NCBI RefSeq assembly: GCF_014268885.2
Contig: NZ_CP077095.1
Span: 3,415,501-3,479,500 of the forward strand
Length of the DNA: 64,000 nt
Direction of reading: 5' to 3'
From: Pseudomonas xantholysinigenes
GTDB taxonomy: Bacteria; Pseudomonadota; Gammaproteobacteria; Pseudomonadales; Pseudomonadaceae
Below the pieces are notes generated by a model. The model had not been told where the DNA came from, made no database searches, and saw only the letters and a list, made by a program, of their open reading frames with translations. This document shows positions 59,679-64,000 of this stretch, one piece after another. Every line of letters begins with the position of its first letter. The stretch's first letter is position 1. The translations under genes and the position numbers were made by a program.

Positions 59679-60850
59679 AACCCGGACGCGTCCTCTTTGC
59701 CCTGGCGATCGGTGCCTTCGGCATCGGCACCACCGAATTCACCCCCATGGGCCTGCTGCCGGTGATCGCCGAAGGCGTCAATGCCAGCATCCCCAGCGCG
59801 GGCATGCTGATCACCGCCTACGCCATCGGCGTGATGGTCGGCGCGCCGATCATGACTTTGCTGTTCAGCCGTTTCGGCAAACGCGCGGCGCTGATGATGC
59901 TGATGGGCATCTTCACCGTCGGCAACCTGCTCTCGGCACTGGCGCCCGACTACTACACCCTGCTCGCCTCGCGCCTGATCACCAGCCTCAACCATGGCGC
60001 ATTCTTCGGCCTGGGCGCGGTGGTGGCCGCCAGCGTGGTACCCAAGGACAAGCAGGCCAGCGCCGTGGCCACCATGTTCATGGGCCTGACCATCGCCAAT
60101 ATCGGCGGCGTGCCGGCCGCCACCTGGCTCGGCCAGCAGGTCGGCTGGCGCATGGCCTTCGCCGGCACCGCGGTGCTTGGCGTGCTGGCCATAGCCACGC
60201 TGTGGTACGCCCTGCCCAAGGGCGAGCGCGGCCAGGTGCCGCACGTCCGTCGGGAGCTGGCGGTCATCGCCCGTCCCAGCGTACTGCTGGCCATGGCCAC
60301 CACGGTGCTCGGCGCTGGCGCCATGTTCACCCTGTACACCTATGTCGCCCCGGTGCTCGCCGAACTGACCGGCGCCTCGGATGCCTTCATCACCCTGGGC
60401 CTGGTACTGATCGGGGTCGGCTTCACCCTCGGCAACAGCCTCGGCGGCAAGCTGGCGGACTGGTCGCTGGATGGCGCGGCGCGGATCTTCCTGGCGGCGC
60501 TGGCGCTGATCATGCTGCTGATGCCGCTGGTGCTCGGCAGCCATGTCGGCGCGGCGATCGCCTTGCTGGTGTGGGGCGTGTTCACCTTCGCCGTGGTCCC
60601 GCCGCTGCAGATGCGGGTGATGATCGCCGCCATCGAAGCACCGGGACTGGCTTCGTCGATCAACGTCGGCGCGTTCAACCTGGGCAATGCCGTGGGCGCC
60701 GCCCTGGGTGGCGCGGTAATCAGTTTGAACCTGGGCTACGCCGCCGTGCCGATGGCTGGCGGCCTGCTGGCGGCGGGTGGATTGCTGCTGGTCTGGCTGG
60801 GAGGACGCGGCAAGGCCAGCGACAAGGCCTTGGACAAGGCTACTGGGTAA
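59675..60850 (+). CDS. MFS exporter (AraJ/YdhP-like)
   Basis: A 391-residue transporter with twelve helices. Family marks are GAFGIGTTEFTPMGLLPVIAEG, AYAIGVMVGAPIMTLLFSRFGKRA and LNHGAFFGLGAVVAASVVP. Last gene of the AraC-controlled operon. Together with the reductases it points to detoxification and export of a small reactive compound (inference). Confidence 0.92.
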   Translation: MKPGRVLFALAIGAFGIGTTEFTPMGLLPVIAEGVNASIPSAGMLITAYAIGVMVGAPIMTLLFSRFGKRAALMMLMGIFTVGNLLSALAPDYYTLLASRLITSLNHGAFFGLGAVVAASVVPKDKQASAVATMFMGLTIANIGGVPAATWLGQQVGWRMAFAGTAVLGVLAIATLWYALPKGERGQVPHVRRELAVIARPSVLLAMATTVLGAGAMFTLYTYVAPVLAELTGASDAFITLGLVLIGVGFTLGNSLGGKLADWSLDGAARIFLAALALIMLLMPLVLGSHVGAAIALLVWGVFTFAVVPPLQMRVMIAAIEAPGLASSINVGAFNLGNAVGAALGGAVISLNLGYAAVPMAGGLLAAGGLLLVWLGGRGKASDKALDKATG

Positions 60851-60918
60851 TCGAAGGCATCTGCTGCGCGCCAGCCGGAGTGATACCCTGCCTCGATATC
60901 ACTCCCCAAGGCCGCACC

Positions 60919-61419
60919 ATGCACATACCGCCTCGCCTCATCGTTCATGAGTCAACGCACTGGATGCTGAACCACCGGGTTGACAGTGCGCTGCCTGGTT
61001 ATCTGATACTCAGCGCAAAACAGCTGACGAACTCATTGGCCGCACTGCCCGCACAAGCACTCGCGGAGTTGGGGTCACTGCAGGCAAGCATCCAACAGGC
61101 CATCGAAACGCACCTGCATCCACAACGCCTGTATATCGGGCGTTTTGGCCATGATGCCGGGCACTCCATTCATTTTCACTTCATACCGATTTACGCGTGG
61201 GTCGAAACCCTGTTCTGGCAAGACGACAGGTACAGGTCACTCCAGGCTTTTGGCTCGCTCGATGACAATACCCCGCAAACAGACGGCGCGGAGCTGACCC
61301 TGTTCGTATGGCGCGAGTACTGCGAACGGCCTGATCCACCGCTGGTACAGGGCCCATCCATCGATCAAGCCATCGCCGGCTTGCGCACGCTGCTTGCGGC
61401 CAGCGCCATGGGATCCTGA
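60919..61419 (+). CDS. HIT-family-like protein
   Basis: A 166-residue protein with a HIT-type signature GHDAGHSIHFHFIPIY (His-x-His-x-His at about 86-90) and an upstream LPGYLILSAKQLTNSLAALP segment matching the HIT fold. HIT enzymes hydrolyse or transfer nucleotidyl groups. ATG 60919 is preceded by AAGG. Lower GC than the genes to its left. Not tightly linked to the operon before it (68 bp). Confidence 0.75.
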   Translation: MHIPPRLIVHESTHWMLNHRVDSALPGYLILSAKQLTNSLAALPAQALAELGSLQASIQQAIETHLHPQRLYIGRFGHDAGHSIHFHFIPIYAWVETLFWQDDRYRSLQAFGSLDDNTPQTDGAELTLFVWREYCERPDPPLVQGPSIDQAIAGLRTLLAASAMGS

Positions 61420-61477
61420 GCGGGACGAAGCGGGAGCAGAACTTGCTGCCGCGCCTGATAAAACTGCGCAAAACAAA

Positions 61478-61504
61478 AAGGGCGATCCTTGCGGATCGCC
61501 CTTC
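61478..61504 (-). terminator. Terminator of tRNA-Val copy 1
   Basis: Read on the minus strand: stem AAGGGCGATCC/GGATCGCCCTT with a four-base loop, then a T-rich tract (plus-strand A-run 61471-61479). It lies just downstream of the tRNA. Confidence 0.85.
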
Positions 61505-61512
61505 TCGATGTT

Positions 61513-61589
61513 TGGTAGGCACAATTGGACTCGAACCAACGACCCCCACCATGTCAAGGTGGTGCTCTAACCAACTGAGCTATGTGCCT
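61513..61589 (-). tRNA. tRNA-Val(GAC), copy 1
   Basis: A 77-nt minus-strand tRNA with encoded CCA. Acceptor stem AGGCACA pairs with TGTGCCT. D-arm TAGCTCAGTTGGTTAGAGCA, anticodon loop CTTGACA (GAC), and T-arm GGTTCGAGTCC are all present. Identical to the copy at 63532-63608, including the upstream leader. Confidence 0.96.
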
Positions 61590-61699
61590 GTCGTGTGGGG
61601 CGCATATTAGAGATCGAACACACACCTGTAAAGCGTTTTTTTCAAAAAAATCAAAAACTTTGCGAGAAAGCTTCACGCGAGCGCCGTGCAGTTGGCCTG

Positions 61700-61843
61700 G
61701 GGAAGATCGCCTCCTGCAGGACCGGCCTTGCGTCGCGAAAGGGGCGCGCAGCGGCCTCTTCAATTCTGCTTTGACGCCAAGATCCTGGGGCTGCGTTGCA
61801 GCCCTTTCGCGACGCAAGGCCGCTCCTACAGGAGCTGCGCATG
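61700..61843. repeat. REP-like palindrome pair between tRNA-Val copies
   Basis: Inverted GGCCTTGCGTCGCGAAAGGG and CCCTTTCGCGACGCAAGGCC units around a CTGCGTTGCAG stem, between the first tRNA and the truncated copy. A terminator-like hairpin follows at 61873-61902. Confidence 0.8.
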
Positions 61844-61910
61844 GCCTGACGCTTTGTCCAGGGCTGGAATGCAAAAAGGGCAACCCTTGCGGGTCGCCCT
61901 TCTCGATGTT

Positions 61911-61962
61911 TGGTAGGCACAGTTGGACTCGAACCAACGACCTCCACCATGTCAAGGTGGTG
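61911..61962 (-). pseudogene. Truncated tRNA-Val (3' part only), left attachment remnant
   Basis: About 52 nt match the 3' two thirds of tRNA-Val(GAC), including CCA, T-arm and anticodon loop, with two substitutions. Identity stops after the anticodon stem at about 61962, and unrelated AT-rich DNA follows. This is what a phage-type integration or deletion at tRNA-Val leaves behind; the intact partner is at 63532. Confidence 0.85.
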
Positions 61963-62086
61963 GCTAGAGACGACACAAGGTATTGATTTTGTTTAAAGCT
62001 AATCGAACACCCAATGACCTGAAAGAAGTTGGAATCAGTCTATAAGAATTAATAAGTTAGCATGTGGCTTTGCAAATAGGCCTGCA

Positions 62087-62214
62087 TTAATAATTTTCCA
62101 TATGTCGTCCACGCCCCCAGCACTCGCTGATCTGATCCAGTACCGCCATCACCCGACCGGGCTGGGTCGGCTGTGAGGTGGCAAACAGATCATCGGCGTA
62201 ACCATGAAATTTGA
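62087..62214 (-). pseudogene. C-terminal fragment of UmuC/RulB-type DNA polymerase V
   Basis: A minus-strand reading gives YADDLFATSQP, GRVMAVLDQISECWGRGR and then a stop at 62087. This matches the end of pseudomonad UmuC (pattern DDLFA-SQP, RVM-VLD-IN-RWGRG). A stop codon lies just upstream and the rest of the gene is missing. Similarity judged by memory of the family. Confidence 0.6.
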
Positions 62215-62329
62215 CAGTGGCAATTTACCAACCTTTAATAGCTGAGCGTATGCAAGTGCTGGATTCATAAAACAGGGAGAAACTCTTATCCATCTAGAGT
62301 TTCTAGTTTAATAAAAAAGGGAAATTAAA

Positions 62330-62860
62330 ATGTCTGAAGCACTCAGGAAAACAGTCTCGAATGACAGCCTAGGCACGCCTAAAAAGTTCACCCTCTACGA
62401 GCAGAATGGCATCAAGATTACCTTGACGCTGCCAAGCCCAGTGGCGCTCAATCTGAACAGCCAGGAATTTTACCCCCCAGAAGCGGACCGAACCACGATA
62501 TTGGCCCCAGTGCTGGAGAACAACTCGGGTATGGCCGTCAAATCGGCGTCGTTCAGTATCAAGCTCAATAACGTCATAGAGAACGACAATACGGTCGCGA
62601 ATGTGCGGTGGTGGAGCGTCGATGAGGCCCAGGGGTTACAATCCATGGAGTTCACTTGTGGCCAAATTGATGACAAGGGCAATGGCTCAGGTACCGCCAA
62701 GACTCCTGGATACTCTCGAATCCGCTGGGCCACCATGGCGAACACCGCACGCCAAAATCAAACCTTTACCGTGAGCAATGTCAATGTCTTGCTCACCTTT
62801 AATTCGTCGGCAGATACAACTACAGGTGCAAATGACGGGCCAATTATCAGGGTTGGTTAA
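62330..62860 (+). CDS. Unknown protein carried in the tRNA-Val element
   Basis: A 176-residue protein with no family I recognise. It has a beta-rich, Asn/Thr/Ser-rich character (NGIKITLTLPSPVALNLNSQ, SASFSIKLNNVIEND, VRWWSVDEAQGLQ, VSNVNVLLTFNSSADTTTG) with one Cys and no signal peptide or membrane helix. AGGGAAA lies about 7 bases before the ATG. GC content is visibly lower than in flanking genes, a sign of foreign origin. It is the only intact gene in the decayed element. Confidence 0.75.
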   Translation: MSEALRKTVSNDSLGTPKKFTLYEQNGIKITLTLPSPVALNLNSQEFYPPEADRTTILAPVLENNSGMAVKSASFSIKLNNVIENDNTVANVRWWSVDEAQGLQSMEFTCGQIDDKGNGSGTAKTPGYSRIRWATMANTARQNQTFTVSNVNVLLTFNSSADTTTGANDGPIIRVG

Positions 62861-62869
62861 CTGATCTGC

Positions 62870-62905
62870 TACCGCGGGGCCCAGCGTTCTGGTCCCTGCG
62901 GTAGC
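62870..62905 (+). terminator. Hairpin after the element cargo gene
   Basis: Arms CTACCGCGGGG and CCCTGCGGTAG with a loop of about 13 bases, starting 10 bases past the stop. No strong T-run. Confidence 0.5.
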
Positions 62906-63063
62906 CCCGCCTACTTCATTCAATTCGACACCACCACGACTGCGCACGTCCGCCCTAAGCGGGGTGATCTTGGAGAGTTTGTCTGTCGAGATGGCGACGC
63001 CGCGCTCACGGCGGCGAACGAGCAGAAAGTACATGCGGCACCAATACTGTATATATACAGTTT

Positions 63064-63162
63064 TTGATCATTCAAACGGATGATCAGGCTCTGGGCCGGC
63101 ACAACGTCGTACCAACCACGCAAGTCACCGTGCTCCGGGTAGAGACGCAGGCCCGCATTACC
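63064..63162 (+). pseudogene. Fragment of SOS-associated SRAP (YedK/HMCES) protein
   Basis: A short plus-strand reading contains DDQALGRHNVVPTTQVTVLR, close to the RYNVAPTTQV core of SRAP proteins, which crosslink to abasic sites. No proper N-terminal MCGR is present, and the reading merges into the integrase fragment in another frame, so it is a deletion junction. Judged by motif memory. Confidence 0.5.
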
Positions 63163-63410
63163 TGCCCAAAAGCTTCAGGAAGGCCAGGGACGCCGCGAAG
63201 GCCTACGAACACCTCGAATTCGAAGAGCGCCCAACGTCCCACGAGATCCGGGCTTTGGGTGCCTGGCTGTACGAACAACAGAAATTCTCGACTGAGTATG
63301 TGCAGCTTCTGATGGGGCACGCCACTGCCGAAATGACAGAGCGGTATCAAGACGGGCACGCACCGAAGGGCATTCAATACGTCGAAGCGAAGGCTGACCT
63401 GGCCATCTGA
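63150..63410 (+). pseudogene. C-terminal fragment of tyrosine integrase
   Basis: In the frame ending at TGA 63408-63410 the translation gives LPKSFRKARDAAKAYEHLEF, RPTSHEIRALGAWLYEQQ, VQLLMGHATAEMTERYQDGH. These hold the HxxR, LMGH and Tyr catalytic elements of phage integrases. The N-terminal three quarters are absent; a stop lies at 63081 in the same frame. It is next to the intact tRNA-Val, the usual place for such an integrase. Confidence 0.85.
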
Positions 63411-63478
63411 CGAGCGGCAAGCACCCGTAAAGACTAGATAGAGGTGGGTGGTTCTACAAAAGTTTTGCCAAAACAAAA

Positions 63479-63505
63479 AGGGCGACCCTCTCGGATCGCC
63501 CTTCA
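63479..63505 (-). terminator. Terminator of tRNA-Val copy 2
   Basis: On the minus strand, stem AAGGGCGA-TCC/CCC-TCGCCCTT type with one mismatch and a following T-rich tract, homologous to the terminator at 61478. A second small hairpin (CGCCCGGAAACCGGGGC) lies between it and the tRNA. Confidence 0.8.
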
Positions 63506-63531
63506 AGCGCCCGGAAACCGGGGCTTTTGTT

Positions 63532-63608
63532 TGGTAGGCACAATTGGACTCGAACCAACGACCCCCACCATGTCAAGGTGGTGCTCTAACCAACTGAGCT
63601 ATGTGCCT
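63532..63608 (-). tRNA. tRNA-Val(GAC), copy 2
   Basis: A 77-nt tRNA with CCA, identical to 61513-61589. The shared upstream leader (TCGTGTGGGGCGCAT on the plus strand) shows that copy number arose by duplication or that this is the right junction of the integrated element. Confidence 0.96.
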
Positions 63609-63809
63609 GTCGTGTGGGGCGCATTCTACGCGTTCCCAAAACGGTGTCAACTGTTTTTTTCACGCTAACCTACTGAATATTAAAAATATTTGCAGAGGGC
63701 GCAGCGCGCTCGTGCGTAAAGGATTTTCACCGGACGACTAGCGGGTGTTTATTATTATTGATAGCATCGGTACATTCGTTAAAAATATAAAACACGAGGT
63801 TTCTCGAGC

Positions 63810-64000
63810 ATGGCCAACACCCCCTACCCCCAGTCCTACTACGCCGCCTCGGCCAACCCGGTGCCGCCACGTCCGGCGCTGCAGGGTGAGGTGGAAACCG
63901 ATGTATGCATCATCGGTGCCGGCTACACCGGCCTGTCCAGCGCCCTGTTCCTGCTGGAAAACGGCTTCAAGGTGAGCATCGTCGAAGCGGCCAAGGTCGG
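63810..64000 (+). CDS. FAD-dependent oxidoreductase (gamma-glutamylputrescine oxidase type), cut by window edge
   Basis: Sixty-three codons from ATG 63810 run off the window. The N-terminus (ANTPYPQSYYAASANPVPP) is typical of PuuB-like oxidoreductases of polyamine catabolism, and ETDVCIIGAGYTGLSSALFLLENG is the FAD-binding GxGxxG Rossmann motif. ACGAGG lies about 7 bases upstream. The 200-bp region 63609-63809 before it is AT-rich and probably holds its promoter. Exact substrate unknown. Confidence 0.85.
   Translation, partial: MANTPYPQSYYAASANPVPPRPALQGEVETDVCIIGAGYTGLSSALFLLENGFKVSIVEAAKV

Larger units (their letters stand above)
61911..63608. mobile_element. Decayed integrated element at tRNA-Val
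   Basis: The 1.7-kb interval is bounded by a truncated tRNA-Val on the left and an intact tRNA-Val on the right. Between them lie fragments of UmuC, an SRAP protein and a tyrosine integrase, plus one intact gene of lower GC. Base composition changes sharply at 61963. This pattern fits a prophage or genomic island reduced by deletion. Which tRNA copy was the original target is not certain. Confidence 0.75.

Noticed and set aside
62920..63123. Minus-strand frame with a plausible-looking RGWYDVVPAQSLIIRL segment
   Set aside because: It is the antisense of the SRAP-like reading RHNVVPTTQV, which matches a known family better.

Overview
This window looks like chromosomal DNA of a fluorescent Pseudomonas of the P. 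putida/P. mosselii type. The base composition is GC-rich, two families of REP-like palindromes sit in the gaps between genes, and the housekeeping blocks are typical pseudomonad ones (aat-bpt-infA, clpA-clpS-cspD-icd, cti-metH, cysI-DUF934). Species-level placement is inference. Two genes run off the ends: a PNPOx-like gene on the left and a FAD oxidoreductase gene on the right.

Region 1 (1-15053) is the most distinctive part. It is a minus-strand biosynthetic operon whose core matches the toxoflavin set: ToxA N-methyltransferase, ToxB GTP cyclohydrolase II, ToxC WD40 protein, ToxD SUMF1-fold protein and ToxE RibD-type deaminase. Added to this core are a VOC-fold enzyme with an extra N-terminal domain, a second (HIOMT-like) methyltransferase and a PdxH/PhzG-like flavoprotein. 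A divergent Cys-rich winged-helix regulator separates it from a four-gene RND efflux operon (small membrane protein, MFP, RND pump, outer-membrane lipoprotein) that resembles toxFGHI. The extra enzymes suggest a modified pyrimidotriazine, or a ring-contracted pyrazolotriazine such as pseudoiodinine or fluviol, rather than plain toxoflavin.

Region 2 (15418-22901) carries EamA, a WYL-domain regulator, two large glycine-zipper proteins of unknown function, a 43-residue membrane peptide, a divergent YaaW/UPF0174 protein and an NCS1 permease. The WYL/glycine-zipper/YaaW group may be an undescribed membrane-acting system.

Region 3 (23023-37408) is mostly conserved core: a PstS-OmpA fusion, two OmpR/EnvZ-type two-component systems, a DUF3313 lipoprotein, the N-degron genes aat and bpt next to infA and the ClpAS adaptor/protease genes, cspD, icd, and a thioredoxin-fold/DUF2790 pair.

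Region 4 (37666-56273) holds azlCD with an AraC regulator, a divergent AraC/MFS pair, copper chaperones for cytochrome oxidase (Sco, PCuAC), nfuA, a membrane acyltransferase, cti, metH, a sugar-type binding protein, sulfite reductase cysI and its DUF934 partner, with several small proteins.

Region 5 (56426-61419) is an AraC/GyrI regulator divergent from a tight four-gene operon (DkgB, luciferase-like oxidoreductase, MoaF-like, MFS), followed by a HIT-like protein gene.

Region 6 (61513-63608) is a tRNA-Val(GAC) locus: two intact identical copies, one truncated copy, and a decayed integrated element between them. The element keeps fragments of UmuC, an SOS-associated SRAP peptidase and a tyrosine integrase, plus one intact lower-GC gene of unknown function. 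A putrescine/gamma-glutamylputrescine-type FAD oxidoreductase starts at 63810. I found no rRNA, CRISPR array or intact insertion sequence.
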